A stretch of DNA of 64,000 nucleotides from contig CP006668.1 in assembly GCA_000471925.1 (NCBI GenBank), positions 2,542,001 through 2,606,000 of the forward strand. Direction: 5' to 3'. Below, in pieces: positions 1 through 11,184 of the stretch. A program made the position numbers and the translations under genes. The notes beneath the pieces are model-generated. The model did no database searches and had not been told where the DNA came from. It worked only from the letters and a program-made list of their open reading frames with translations. Numbering within the stretch: position 1 is the first letter of the stretch; every line of letters starts with the position of its first letter. The stretch comes from Ralstonia pickettii DTP0602. Its GTDB lineage: Bacteria; Pseudomonadota; Gammaproteobacteria; Burkholderiales; Burkholderiaceae.

Positions 1-2430
1 GAAGTGGGCTTCCCCTATTTCGGCGGCGAACACGACGAACTCCTGCGCCGCCGCGTGCCGGCCCGCCGGCTGACGCTGGCTGACGGCAGCACCGCGCTGG
101 TGGCCACCGTGTACGACCTGCAGATGGCCAACTACGGCGTGGATCAGGGACTCGGCGGCCCGAACGTTGCCGCTTCGTACGACGATGACGTGCCCTACAC
201 CCCCGCCTGGCAGGAAAAGCACACCTCCGTCCCGGCCCGGCTGGTGACGCAGGTAGCGCGCGAATTCGCTGACAACGCCGACCGCACGCAGGGCAAGAGC
301 ATGGTCATCGTCGGTGCCGCGCTCAACCACTGGTACCACAACGACATGATCTACCGCGGCATCATCAACCTGCTGATGATGTGCGGCTGCATCGGCAAGA
401 GCGGCGGCGGCTGGGCCCACTACGTCGGCCAGGAGAAGCTGCGCCCGCAGTTCGGCTGGGCCCCGCTGGCCTTCGGCCTGGACTGGTCGCGCCCACCGCG
501 CCAGATGAACGGCACTTCGTTCTTCTACAACCATACCAGCCAGTGGCGCCACGAGAAGCTGGGCGTCGACGAGATCCTGTCGCCGACCGCCGACCGCAAG
601 CGCTACGACGGCCTTTCGCTGCTGGACCTGAACGCGCGCTCGGAACGCATGGGCTGGCTGCCGTCGGCGCCGCAGCTCGGCACCAACCCGCTCGACGTGG
701 TCGATGCGGCCGAGCGCGCCGGGCAGGACCCGGTCGCCTACACGGTCGAGCAACTGAAGTCCGGCAAGCTGCAGTTCGCCTGCGACGATCCCGACAACCC
801 GGCCAACTTCCCGCGCAATATGTTCGTGTGGCGCTCCAACATCCTGGGCAGCTCGGGCAAGGGGCATGAGTACTTCCTGAAGTACCTGCTGGGCACGCAG
901 AACGCCGTGTTCGGCGACGAGGATGATGCGATCAAGCCGAGCGAAGTCAACGTGCGCCCGGCCGCCGAAGGCAAGCTGGACCTGCTGACCGTGCTGGATT
1001 TCCGCATGAGCACCACCTGCCTGTACGGCGACATCGTGCTGCCCACCGCCACCTGGTACGAGAAGGACGACCTCAATACGTCCGACATGCACCCCTTTAT
1101 CCACCCCCTGTCCGAAGCGGTGCAGCCTCTGTGGGAAAGCAAGACCGACTGGGAGATCTACAAGGCCATCGCCAAGAAATTCAGCGAGATCGCCGGGCCC
1201 TACCTCGGCACGCGCAAGGACCTGGTTTGCACGCCGCTGCTGCACGACACCCCGGGCGAGCTCGGCCAGCCGTTCGAGCCGAAGGACTGGAAGGCCGGCG
1301 AGTGCGACCTGATCCCCGGCAAGACCGCGCCGTCGATGACCGTGGTGGAGCGCAACTACGCGGACATCTACAAGAAGTTCACCTCGATCGGGCCGCTGCT
1401 GGACAAGCTCGGCAACGGCGGCAAGGGCATCAACTGGAACACGCAGCATGAAGTCAAGGAGATCGGCCAGCTCAGCCATACCGTGAAGGAGCCCGGCGTC
1501 AGCCAGGGCCGCCCGCGGCTGGAAAGCGCGATCGACGCCGCCGAGATGATCCTGACCTTCGCGCCCGAGACCAACGGCCATGTCGCCGTCAAGGCATGGG
1601 AAGCGCTGTCGAAGATCACCGGCCGCGACCACACCCACCTGGCCGAGGGCCGCGAGCACGACAAGATCCGCTTCCGCGACGTGCAGGCGCAGCCGCGCAA
1701 GATCATCTCCGCGCCGACCTGGTCGGGCCTGGAATCGGAAGAGGTCAGCTACAACGCCGGCTACACCAACGTGCATGAGCTGATCCCCTGGCGCACCCTG
1801 ACCGGCCGCCAGCAGTTCTGGCAGGACCACCGCTGGATGCTGGACTTTGGCGAAGGCGCGTGCGTGTACAAGCCGGCCATCGACACCAAGACCGTGGCGC
1901 CGATGCTGGGCAAGAAGCCCAACGGCAACCCGGAGCTGGTGCTGAACTGGATCACGCCACACCAGAAGTGGGGCATCCACTCCACCTACTCGGACAACCT
2001 GCGCATGCTGACGCTGTCGCGCGGCGGCCCGCACGTGTGGATCTCGGAGGTCGAGGCCAAGGCCAACGGCATCCGCGACAACGACTGGGTCGAGGTGTTC
2101 AACGTCAACGGCACGCTGACGGCGCGCGTAGTGGTGTCGCAGCGCGTGCCCAAAGGCATGTGCCTGATGTACCACGCCCAGGAAAAGATCGTGAACGTGC
2201 CCGGCGCCGAGATGAGCGGCATGCGCGGCGGCATCCATAACTCGGTCACGCGCGCCGTGACCAAGCCCACCCACATGATCGGCGGCTACGCGCAGTTGGC
2301 CTACGGCTTCAACTACTACGGCACCGTGGGCAGCAACCGCGACGAGTTCGTGATCCTGCGCAAGATGAAGAAGGTCGACTGGCTGGAAGGCCCGCTGGTG
2401 GAATCGAACAAGGAAGGAGCAACGCAATGA
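1..2430 (+). CDS. narG: Respiratory nitrate reductase alpha subunit NarG (5' truncated by window edge)
   Basis: Catalytic Mo-bis-MGD subunit of the membrane-bound nitrate reductase, which reduces nitrate to nitrite on the cytoplasmic face using electrons passed through NarH and NarI. The reading frame is open from base 1, and about 809 codons remain of the roughly 1,240 usual for NarG, so the N-terminal [4Fe-4S] and first molybdopterin regions lie outside. The visible part carries the central molybdopterin domain (SRPPRQMNGTSFFYNHTSQW near residue 160) and the C-terminal MGD-binding domain (LSRGGPHVWISEVEAKANGI). Its stop overlaps the narH start (ATGA), typical of translational coupling. Identification is by family sequence and by the adjoining narHJI. 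Confidence 0.97.
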   Translation, partial: EVGFPYFGGEHDELLRRRVPARRLTLADGSTALVATVYDLQMANYGVDQGLGGPNVAASYDDDVPYTPAWQEKHTSVPARLVTQVAREFADNADRTQGKSMVIVGAALNHWYHNDMIYRGIINLLMMCGCIGKSGGGWAHYVGQEKLRPQFGWAPLAFGLDWSRPPRQMNGTSFFYNHTSQWRHEKLGVDEILSPTADRKRYDGLSLLDLNARSERMGWLPSAPQLGTNPLDVVDAAERAGQDPVAYTVEQLKSGKLQFACDDPDNPANFPRNMFVWRSNILGSSGKGHEYFLKYLLGTQNAVFGDEDDAIKPSEVNVRPAAEGKLDLLTVLDFRMSTTCLYGDIVLPTATWYEKDDLNTSDMHPFIHPLSEAVQPLWESKTDWEIYKAIAKKFSEIAGPYLGTRKDLVCTPLLHDTPGELGQPFEPKDWKAGECDLIPGKTAPSMTVVERNYADIYKKFTSIGPLLDKLGNGGKGINWNTQHEVKEIGQLSHTVKEPGVSQGRPRLESAIDAAEMILTFAPETNGHVAVKAWEALSKITGRDHTHLAEGREHDKIRFRDVQAQPRKIISAPTWSGLESEEVSYNAGYTNVHELIPWRTLTGRQQFWQDHRWMLDFGEGACVYKPAIDTKTVAPMLGKKPNGNPELVLNWITPHQKWGIHSTYSDNLRMLTLSRGGPHVWISEVEAKANGIRDNDWVEVFNVNGTLTARVVVSQRVPKGMCLMYHAQEKIVNVPGAEMSGMRGGIHNSVTRAVTKPTHMIGGYAQLAYGFNYYGTVGSNRDEFVILRKMKKVDWLEGPLVESNKEGATQ

Positions 2431-3977
2431 AGATCCGCGCCCAGGTAGCCATGGTGCTGAACCTCGACAAGTGCATCGGCTGCCATACCTGCTCTGTGAC
2501 CTGCAAGAACGTCTGGACCAGCCGCGACGGCGTCGAGTACGCCTGGTTCAACAACGTCGAGACCAAGCCCGGCATCGGCTACCCCAAGGAATGGGAGAAC
2601 CAGGACAAGTGGCAGGGCGGCTGGAAGCGCAACGCCGACGGCACGCTGGAGCCGCGCCAGGGCGGCAAGCTGAAGATTCTGGCGAACCTGTTCGCCAACC
2701 CCAACCTGCCGCAGATCGACGAGTACTACGAGCCCTTCACCTACGACTACGAGCACCTGCAGAAGGCGCCGCTGGTGCAGACCCCGCCCACCGCGCGCCC
2801 GGTGTCCGTCCTGACCGGCCGCAAGATGGAGAAGATCGAGTGGGGCCCGAACTGGGAAGACGATCTCGGCGGCGAGTTCAGCTCGCGCGGCCGCGACAAG
2901 CTCTTCGACGACGTGCAGAAGGAGATGTACTCGACCTTCGAGAACACCTTCATGATGTACCTGCCGCGCCTGTGCGAGCACTGCCTGAACCCGGCCTGCG
3001 TGGCCTCGTGCCCGTCGGGCTCAATCTACAAGCGCGAAGACGACGGCATCGTGCTGGTCGACCAGGACAAGTGCCGCGGCTGGCGCATGTGCATCTCGGG
3101 CTGCCCCTACAAGAAGATCTACTTCAACTGGCAGAGCGGCAAGGCCGAGAAATGCCTGTTCTGCTATCCGCGCATCGAGGCCGGCCAGCCCACGGTCTGC
3201 TCCGAGACCTGCGTCGGCCGCATCCGCTACCTCGGCGTGATGCTGTACGACGCCGACCGCATCGAGCAGGCGGCATCGGTGGCCGATGAGCGCGACCTGT
3301 ACCAGTCGCAGCTCGACGTCTTCCTCGATCCGCACGACCCGGCGGTGCAGGCCGAGGCGCTGCGCCAGGGCATCCCGCAAACTTGGCTGGACGCCGCGCG
3401 CAAGTCGCCGGTTTACAAGATGGCATGCGAGTGGAAGATCGCCTTCCCGCTGCACCCGGAGTACCGCACCCTGCCGATGGTCTGGTACGTCCCGCCGCTG
3501 TCGCCGATCCAGTCCGCGGCCGAGGCCGGCCACATGGGCATGAACGGCGTGATCCCTGACGTGAAGAGCCTGCGCATCCCGGTCAAGTACCTGGCCAACC
3601 TGCTGACCGCCGGGGAGGTGATGCCGGTGCTGTCCGCGCTGGACCGCATGCTGGCCATGCGCGCCTACAAGCGCTCGCAGGTGGTCGACGGCGTGCAGGA
3701 CCTGGCCGTGCTGGAGCAGGTGGGCCTGACGCCCGCGCAGGTCGAGGACATGTACCAGACCATGGCCATCGCCAACTACGAGGATCGCTTCGTGATCCCG
3801 TCCTCGCACAAGGAGATGGTCGAGGACAGCTTCAACGACAAGGCCAGCTGCGGCTTCACCTTCGGCAACGGCTGCTCGGGCGGCACCTCGGACGGCTCGC
3901 TGTTCGGCAAGAAGCCGCAAGGCAGCGTCCACTTTGTCGACATGCCCAAGTCGCGCAAAAAAGCCGTGATGAGCTGA
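2427..3977 (+). CDS. narH: Respiratory nitrate reductase beta subunit NarH
   Basis: Iron-sulfur electron-transfer subunit linking NarI hemes to NarG. The 516-residue length is normal for the family. Four cysteine clusters are visible: C16xxC19xxC22xxxC26 at the N-terminus; LCEHCLNPACVASCPSG near residue 183; CRGWRMCISGCPYKK, where Trp replaces one Cys as in the [3Fe-4S] site of known NarH; and KCLFC with a later CSETC. The ATG overlaps the narG stop by four bases. The C-terminus is Gly/Ser-rich (FGNGCSGGTSDGSLFG). It acts in the cytoplasm, membrane-attached through NarI. Confidence 0.98.
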   Translation: MKIRAQVAMVLNLDKCIGCHTCSVTCKNVWTSRDGVEYAWFNNVETKPGIGYPKEWENQDKWQGGWKRNADGTLEPRQGGKLKILANLFANPNLPQIDEYYEPFTYDYEHLQKAPLVQTPPTARPVSVLTGRKMEKIEWGPNWEDDLGGEFSSRGRDKLFDDVQKEMYSTFENTFMMYLPRLCEHCLNPACVASCPSGSIYKREDDGIVLVDQDKCRGWRMCISGCPYKKIYFNWQSGKAEKCLFCYPRIEAGQPTVCSETCVGRIRYLGVMLYDADRIEQAASVADERDLYQSQLDVFLDPHDPAVQAEALRQGIPQTWLDAARKSPVYKMACEWKIAFPLHPEYRTLPMVWYVPPLSPIQSAAEAGHMGMNGVIPDVKSLRIPVKYLANLLTAGEVMPVLSALDRMLAMRAYKRSQVVDGVQDLAVLEQVGLTPAQVEDMYQTMAIANYEDRFVIPSSHKEMVEDSFNDKASCGFTFGNGCSGGTSDGSLFGKKPQGSVHFVDMPKSRKKAVMS

Positions 3978-4014
3978 GCGCGTGCCCGCATCCACGAATC
4001 GCCCGGAGTAGAAC

Positions 4015-4686
4015 ATGCCCCTCTATCCCATCCTCAGCGCCCTGCTCGGCTATCCCGAGCAGGAACTGCTGGACGCCCTGCCCGAGATCGACGCCGCGCT
4101 GGCCGAATGGCCGCAGGCGCGCGAGCTGCTGGCCCCCGTGACCGGCCTGCTGCGCAGCGAGTCGCTGATCGCGCTGCAGGAAAACTACGTCGCCACCTTC
4201 GACCGCAACCCGGCGCACTCGCTGCACCTGTTCGAGCACGTGCACGGCGAAAGCCGCGACCGTGGCCAGGCCATGGTCGACCTGATCGAAGAGTACCGGC
4301 GCGACGGCTTTGAACCTGCCGCGTCGGAACTGCCCGACTACGTGCCGCTGTTCCTGGAGTTCCTCGGCGCGCTGGTGGCCGACGACAAGGAAGCGCGCGC
4401 CGAGCACTTGCTGGGCGACGCGATCCACGTGCTGGCCGCGATCGGCGACCGCCTGGCGCGCAATGAAAGCCCGTACGCCGGCGTGTTCGCGGTGCTGCGC
4501 ACGCTGACCGACGTGCAGCCGCAACCGCAGCAGGAGCCGCCGGTGCGCGACATGGACGAGGCCCTGGAGACCTTCGGGCCGGGGGCCGACGGCGTGGAAC
4601 CGCTGCTGGCGCCGCAGGGCGGGCCGCAGGCGGTGCGCTTCTATCCGCGAGGCACGGCACCGGTGCCGGTGCCAGCGGCTTGCTGA
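4015..4686 (+). CDS. narJ: Nitrate reductase assembly chaperone NarJ
   Basis: System-specific chaperone that holds apo-NarGH until the molybdenum cofactor is inserted and the complex docks on NarI. It has 223 residues, the usual size, and begins with the family-typical MPLYPILSALLGYPEQELLDALPEI; the central segment ENYVATFDRNPAHSLHLFEHVHGESRDRGQAM carries the conserved FDR and LFEHVHGESRDRG signatures. A Shine-Dalgarno-like CGGAG lies about 10 bases before the ATG. The Pro/Gln-rich tail after residue 165 is low-complexity. It is not part of the final enzyme. Confidence 0.97.
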   Translation: MPLYPILSALLGYPEQELLDALPEIDAALAEWPQARELLAPVTGLLRSESLIALQENYVATFDRNPAHSLHLFEHVHGESRDRGQAMVDLIEEYRRDGFEPAASELPDYVPLFLEFLGALVADDKEARAEHLLGDAIHVLAAIGDRLARNESPYAGVFAVLRTLTDVQPQPQQEPPVRDMDEALETFGPGADGVEPLLAPQGGPQAVRFYPRGTAPVPVPAAC

Positions 4687-4714
4687 AATGCTTACACGAA
4701 CCGACTGTTTGCGC

Positions 4715-4737
4715 CCCTCTCCCCTGAGGGGAGAGGG
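4715..4737. repeat. Intergenic inverted repeat between narJ and narI
   Basis: Perfect 10-bp arms (CCCTCTCCCC and GGGGAGAGGG) around a TGA loop, in the 137-bp narJ-narI gap. No T-run follows, so it is more likely an mRNA-processing or stability hairpin, or a small dispersed repeat, than a terminator. The gap is unusually long for this operon, where the other junctions overlap or are under 40 bp. Confidence 0.6.
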
Positions 4738-4823
4738 AACACAGTTGGCTGACATAAACGCCGAAGCAAGCCCACAGCCCCATCCACCCCGCGCCAGCAA
4801 AGGCAACTTACTGAGCTAACACC

Positions 4824-5507
4824 ATGGCAACGCTCCACCAATTCCTCTACGGCATCTACCCGTACATCGCTGCCGCCATCTTCCTGTTCGGCAGCCTGGC
4901 CCGCTTCGAGCGCGAGCAATACACGTGGAAGACCGACAGCTCGCAGGTGCTGTATCGCGGCAACCTGCGCACGGGCAACATCCTGTTCCACTTCGGCATC
5001 CTCGGCCTGTTCTTCGGCCACCTGGTCGGCCTGCTGACGCCGGTGGCGGTGTGGGATGCGCTGGGTGTCTCGCACGGATTCAAGCAGGGCGTGGCAATGG
5101 CCGCCGGCGGCGTGATGGGCACCATGTGCCTGGCCGGCCTGCTGATCCTGCTGCACCGCCGCCTGAGCAATGCGCGCGTATCGGCCGTCACCCGCACCGG
5201 CGACAAGGTGCTGCTGCTGTGGCTGCTGGTGACGCTGCTGCTGGGCCTGTCCACCATCTTCGAATCCGCCGGCCATATGGATGGCCACATGATGGTGCAG
5301 CTGATGACCTGGGCGCAGCACATCGTCACGCTGCGCGGCGACGCGGCCAGCCATATCGCCGATGCGCCCCTGCTGTTCAAGGCGCACCTGTTCATGGGCA
5401 TCACGCTGTTCGCGATCTTCCCGTTCACGCGGCTGGTGCACGTGTGGAGCGGCTTCGCCTCGGTCGGCTACCTCGGCCGTGCCTGGCAACTCGTGCGTAG
5501 CCGCTGA
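4824..5507 (+). CDS. narI: Respiratory nitrate reductase gamma subunit NarI
   Basis: Di-heme b membrane subunit that oxidises quinol at the periplasmic side and passes electrons to NarH. It has 227 residues with five hydrophobic helices. Histidines in HFGILGLFFGHLVG (helix 2) and HLFMGITLFAIFPFTRLVHVWSG (helix 5) match the four heme b ligands of the family. It starts MATLHQFLYGIYPYIAAAIFLFGS. It follows narJ after a 137-bp gap holding a hairpin, and precedes the PPIase gene by 27 bp. Confidence 0.97.
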   Translation: MATLHQFLYGIYPYIAAAIFLFGSLARFEREQYTWKTDSSQVLYRGNLRTGNILFHFGILGLFFGHLVGLLTPVAVWDALGVSHGFKQGVAMAAGGVMGTMCLAGLLILLHRRLSNARVSAVTRTGDKVLLLWLLVTLLLGLSTIFESAGHMDGHMMVQLMTWAQHIVTLRGDAASHIADAPLLFKAHLFMGITLFAIFPFTRLVHVWSGFASVGYLGRAWQLVRSR

Positions 5508-5534
5508 GCGCCGCAACCCGACAAGGAGAACAGC

Positions 5535-6287
5535 ATGCCTGTCACCGTCAACGGCGTGGAACTGCGCGACGCCGATATCGAATGCGAGCTGGACCACCAT
5601 CACGATGCGGTCAACCCGGCGCGGCTGGCCACCATCTCGGCCATCCTGCGCCAACTGGTGCGCACCGAAGCCGACCGCATCGGCCTCGCCGCCGAAGGAT
5701 TGGACGACGACACCCTGGCACAGGCGCTGCTGGAACGCGAGGCCGGCATCCCCGAGCCCGACGAAGCCAGCTGCCGCCGCCACTACGACAGCCGCCCCGA
5801 GCGCTTTCGCGACGGCGAATGGGTCGAAGCCGACCATATCCTGTTCCAGGTCACGCCGCGCGTACCGCTGGACGCGCTGCGCGAGATCGCCGCGCAGACC
5901 CTGGCGCTCGTGCGCGGCGATCCCTCGACCTTTGCCGAGCATGCCCGGGCGCTGTCCAACTGCCCCAGCGGCGCCAACGGCGGCCGCCTGGGCCGCGTAT
6001 TCCGCGGCGAGACTGCACCGGAGTTCGAGCGCGCGCTGTTCGCGGCGCAGCAGGACGGCGTGCTGCCGCAACTGGTCGAAACCCGGTTCGGCCTGCATAT
6101 CGTGCGCATCCTCGAGCGCTGCCCCGGCACGCGCCTGCCCTTCGACGCGGTGCGCGGCGATATCGCCCGCGCCCTCGCAGCCGCCGCGCGCGACCGCGCC
6201 TGGAAGCAGTACGCGAGCTTGCTGATCGGCCGCGCGCGGATCGAAGGCATCGAACTGGAAGGTGCCGACAGCCCGCTGGTGCAGTAG
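5535..6287 (+). CDS. Parvulin-type peptidyl-prolyl cis-trans isomerase (PpiC/NifM-like)
   Basis: A 250-residue protein with a parvulin rotamase domain at about residues 95-205: ADHILFQVTPRVPL, then SNCPSGANGGRLGRVFRGE, then FGLHIVRILER. There is no signal peptide, so it should act in the cytoplasm. An AAGGAG Shine-Dalgarno precedes the ATG. PpiC-like genes often sit directly after narI in proteobacteria, and a role in folding or maturing the nitrate reductase is the usual inference; nothing in the sequence proves the client. The N-terminal 90 residues resemble the helical, NifM-like extension of these proteins. Confidence 0.9.
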   Translation: MPVTVNGVELRDADIECELDHHHDAVNPARLATISAILRQLVRTEADRIGLAAEGLDDDTLAQALLEREAGIPEPDEASCRRHYDSRPERFRDGEWVEADHILFQVTPRVPLDALREIAAQTLALVRGDPSTFAEHARALSNCPSGANGGRLGRVFRGETAPEFERALFAAQQDGVLPQLVETRFGLHIVRILERCPGTRLPFDAVRGDIARALAAAARDRAWKQYASLLIGRARIEGIELEGADSPLVQ

Positions 6288-6322
6288 CCACCGTTCTCTT
6301 ACCAACGCCACCGGAAACCGCC

Positions 6323-7012
6323 ATGCATCAGATCGAACATCTGCTCAAAGGCTTCGAGCGGTTCCAGCAACGCTACTTCGACGACGAACCGCGGCTGTTC
6401 GACAGCCTGCGCTCCGGCCAGCAGCCGCCGACGCTGCTGATCGGCTGCTGCGATTCGCGGGTCGACCCGGCCCTGCTGCTCGGCTGCGACCCGGGCGAGC
6501 TCTTCACCGTGCGCAATATCGGCAACCTGGTGCCGCCCTGCACCGGCCGCCATGAAGGCAGCCTGCACGGCGTCTCCGCCGCGATCCAGTTCGCCGTACA
6601 GCAATTGCGCGTGGCACGCATCATCGTGATGGGCCACGGCGGCTGCGGCGGCATCCGCGCCTTGCTGGCGCAGCCGTGCGACGCGGGCGATCATCCGCCC
6701 GACGAAGATGAAGAAGCCGACTACCTCGGCGCCTGGGTGCGCATCGCCGCGCCGGCGCGCCGGCAGGTTGAACAGACGCTCGCGCACGCCAGCCCGGCGC
6801 AGCGCCAGCGCGCCTGCGAGCAGGCGGCGATCCTGGTATCGCTGCGCAACCTGCAGACCTTTCCGTTCGTGCGGCGCGCGCTCAGTGCGGGCGACCTGAC
6901 GCTGCACGGCTGGTACTTCGACTTGCAGGCCGGTGCGCTGCTTGCCTACTCACAGCGCGCCGACGCGTTCCTGCCGCTGGTATGCCCGCTGCCGGCCCAA
7001 TCAGAATCCTGA
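6323..7012 (+). CDS. Beta-class carbonic anhydrase
   Basis: Zinc enzyme interconverting CO2 and bicarbonate. The 229-residue protein has the beta-class zinc and catalytic residues: C42, D44 and R46 in GCCDSRVDP, and His/Cys in [14 protein letters not shown] near residue 104. RNIGNLVPP and the C-terminal [13 protein letters not shown] are also family signatures. The ATG used here is 35 bp after the PPIase stop, and mobB begins 4 bp after its stop, so it is embedded in the nar-linked operon. Why a carbonic anhydrase is transcribed with nitrate reductase genes is not evident; bicarbonate supply or pH balance in anaerobic growth is an inference. Confidence 0.95.
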   Translation: MHQIEHLLKGFERFQQRYFDDEPRLFDSLRSGQQPPTLLIGCCDSRVDPALLLGCDPGELFTVRNIGNLVPPCTGRHEGSLHGVSAAIQFAVQQLRVARIIVMGHGGCGGIRALLAQPCDAGDHPPDEDEEADYLGAWVRIAAPARRQVEQTLAHASPAQRQRACEQAAILVSLRNLQTFPFVRRALSAGDLTLHGWYFDLQAGALLAYSQRADAFLPLVCPLPAQSES

Positions 7013-7016
7013 CATC

Positions 7017-7562
7017 ATGAGTCCTTTTATCCTTGGCATCACCGGCACGTCCGGCAGCGGCAAGACCACGTTGATTACTGCATTGCTGCCCTGGTTTCGT
7101 GCCCGCGGCCTGACCGTCAACGTGGTCAAGCACAGCCATCACCCGCTGGAACTGGAGCCGCCCGGCAAGGACAGCGCACGCTTTCGCGCCGCCGGCGCGG
7201 CGGAGGTGATGGTGGCTTCGCCGTATCGCTATGCCATCGTGCGCGAACTGGTGGATGAAGCTGAGCCGACGCTGGCCGAGCAGGTGGCGCGACTGCGGGG
7301 TGCTGATATCACACTGGTAGAGGGCTTTCGGCGCGAGGCAATTCCGCGGATCGAGGTCTATCGGCCGGCGCATGGTCGTGCGCCCTACTATCCTGGTGAT
7401 CCTTCCATTGTTGCGTTGGCTACTGATGCGCGGATGGATACGATGTTGCCATGCCTACGGCTGGATGATGTGGCGCAGGTGGGGGCGTTCATTCTCGCGA
7501 TGAAGGATCAAGGGGCCGACGCTCGACCGCCCGCGTTGCTGGTGACATGTTGTCGCTGTTGA
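7017..7562 (+). CDS. mobB: Molybdopterin-guanine dinucleotide biosynthesis protein MobB
   Basis: GTP-binding accessory protein of molybdenum cofactor dinucleotide formation, fitting next to a Mo-bis-MGD nitrate reductase. The P-loop GTSGSGKT is at residues 10-17; [23 protein letters not shown] and [20 protein letters not shown] are MobB hallmarks. The chosen ATG is 4 bp after the carbonic anhydrase stop; an upstream in-frame start would lie inside that gene. Of 181 residues, the last dozen (about [11 protein letters not shown]) are encoded by the first unit of the 52-bp tandem repeat, and the stop lies within it, so the repeat appears to have replaced or extended the original C-terminus. Confidence 0.93.
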   Translation: MSPFILGITGTSGSGKTTLITALLPWFRARGLTVNVVKHSHHPLELEPPGKDSARFRAAGAAEVMVASPYRYAIVRELVDEAEPTLAEQVARLRGADITLVEGFRREAIPRIEVYRPAHGRAPYYPGDPSIVALATDARMDTMLPCLRLDDVAQVGAFILAMKDQGADARPPALLVTCCRC

Positions 7563-7686
7563 ACCGTTCGGTTCCGCGCTCCCCGCGTTGCTGGTGACAT
7601 GTTGTCGCTGTTGAACAGCTCGGTTTCGCCCTCCCCGCGTTGCTGGTGACATGTTGTCGCTGTTGAACCGCTCGGTTCCGCCATCC
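7531..7686 (+). repeat. Tandem array: three 52-bp units
   Basis: Units begin at 7531, 7583 and 7635, an exact 52-bp period with a few substitutions. Each contains the core GTGACATGTTGTCGC, an imperfect dyad (GACA-TGT-TGTC is exact). A fourth unit in phase is cut by the IS insertion and resumes at 9081. The first unit overlaps the mobB 3' end. It is not a CRISPR: there are no spacers. The function is unknown; a protein-binding array or the remnant of a repeat-rich mobile-element end are possibilities. Confidence 0.9.
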
Positions 7687-7740
7687 CGGGCCTGTACGGG
7701 ATTTTGTGTGTAGGGCATAACATGTCGAGAAGGAGCATGT

Positions 7741-8990
7741 ATGCCACGCAAACCAAAAGCCACACCCCGGGACCTTCCGAGCATCCCCAAGGAGCTAATT
7801 GATCAGCTCGTCAAAGGTCCGATGACTGCTGAGGCGGTGCAGGATGCCGCCATGGCGTTCAAGAAGGCCCTGATCGAGCGGGCGATGGGCGCGGAGCTGG
7901 GCCATCACCTGGGCTACCCGGAGGGTGCTGAGCGCCCCGAGAATGCCACCAACCAGCGCAACGGCTCCAGCGCCAGACGGTGCTTACCGACACGGGACCG
8001 CTGCGCCTGGCGATCCCGCGCGACCGCGACGGCAGCTTCGCGCCCATCCTGATTCCCAAGCACGACCGGCGTTTCACTGGCTTTGACGACAAGATCATCG
8101 CCATGTATGCCCGCGGCATGACGGTGCGCGAGATCCAGGCGTTTCTGGTCGAGCAGTACGGCACCGAGGTGTCGCCTGCGTTCATCAGCTCGGTAACGGA
8201 TGCGGTCATGGAGGAAGTCACCGCCTGGCAGGCCCGCCCGTTAGAGGTCATGTACCCAGTGGTGTTCTTCGACGCGCTGCGGGTCAAGATGCGCGAGGAT
8301 GGCGTCGTGCGCAGCAAGGCGGTCTATCTGGCGCTGGGCGTGCTGCCCGATGGCACGCGTGACATCCTGGGCCTCTGGATCGAGACCACCGAAGGGGCGA
8401 AGTTCTGGATGAAGGTGTTCAACGACCTGAAAACGCGAGGCACCCAAGACATCCTGATCGCGGTGACCGACCGCTTGAAGGGCATGGAGCAGGCCCTGAA
8501 CGCGGTGTTCCCGAGCACAACACTGCAGACATGCATCGTGCATCTGATCCGCGGCAGCTTGGACTACGCGAGCTGGAAGGACCGCCGTGCGGTGGCGGCC
8601 GCGCTCAAGCCTGTCTACACAGCAGCCACGGTAGAGGCCGCACAGGCGGCGCTATTGGCCTTCGAGCAAAGCGACTGGGGCAAGCGCTACCCGCCGATTG
8701 CAGCCTCCTGGCACCGCGCGTGGGACCGCGTGATTCCATTCTTTGCGTTCCCGCCAGCCATCCGCAAGATCATCTACACCACGAATGCCATCGAGAGCAT
8801 CAACGCGCAACTGCGCAAGATCATCAAGACCCGCGGACACTTCCCGAGCGATGAAGCGGCCACCAAGCTGCTGTGGCTAGCCTTGCGCAACATCACCTGC
8901 AAGTGGGGCAGCGCCACGCACGACTGGAAAGCAGCCATGAACCAGTTCGCGATCCTCTACGAGGATCGCTTCACACAACCCCATCGCTGA
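7741..8990 (+). pseudogene. IS256-family transposase, frameshifted
   Basis: Mutator/IS256-type DDE transposase. Two overlapping frames give one normal protein of about 416 residues: the first ends its homology at NQRNGSSA (7974) and the second resumes at TVLTDTGPLRLAIPRDRDG (7977). One missing base between 7974 and 7975 (an expected AAG lysine codon reads AG) explains the shift. The C-terminal part keeps VVFFDALRVKMREDG and the IYTTNAIESINAQLRK signature of the family. It begins at the ATG after GAAGGAGC. It is probably inactive unless the shift is a sequencing error or is rescued by frameshifting, which IS256 elements do not normally use. Confidence 0.88.
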
Positions 8991-8999
8991 GATAGGATC

Positions 9000-9042
9000 A
9001 AAGGCCTGCCTGCCGGGCAGCCTGCCCGGCAGGCAGGCCTTT
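9000..9042 (+). terminator. Perfect 20-bp hairpin downstream of the transposase
   Basis: Arms at 9000-9019 and 9023-9042 pair perfectly around a 3-base loop, starting 10 bases after the transposase stop, inside the IS right end. The T-tail is only three bases, so termination efficiency is uncertain; such hairpins can also stop transcription entering or leaving an IS. Confidence 0.65.
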
Positions 9043-9080
9043 AGCCTTGCACACAAAAATCCTGACACCCCCGCCATCCC

Positions 9081-11119
<2,039 letters not shown>

Positions 11120-11125
11120 GCCAGC

Positions 11126-11155
11126 GGCCTCGCACCGCCTCTGCGGTGCGAGGCC
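11126..11155 (+). other. nirS-nirM intergenic hairpin
   Basis: Perfect 13-bp arms (11126-11138 and 11143-11155) with a CTCT loop, six bases after the nirS stop, and no T-run. It probably stabilises the nirS message or attenuates read-through into the less-needed maturation genes. Confidence 0.7.
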
Positions 11156-11184
11156 CAAACGCCATTCCCACAACGGAGAACACC

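Larger units (their letters stand above)
7688..9070 (+). mobile_element. IS256-family insertion sequence
   Basis: The element is about 1.38 kb, bounded by CCGCCATCCC at 7678-7687 and again at 9071-9080, a target duplication of about 8-10 bp as expected for IS256 elements. Imperfect terminal inverted repeats are seen: the left end has GGATTTTGTGTGTAGGGC (from 7699), and the right end read in reverse has GGATTTTTGTGTGCAAGGC. It encodes one transposase, broken by a frameshift. Removing the element with one target copy restores the 52-bp repeat phase exactly, so it inserted into a pre-existing array. Confidence 0.9.

Noticed and set aside
7531..7686. CRISPR array
   Set aside because: Units are directly adjacent copies at 52 bp with no variable spacers, and no cas genes are present.
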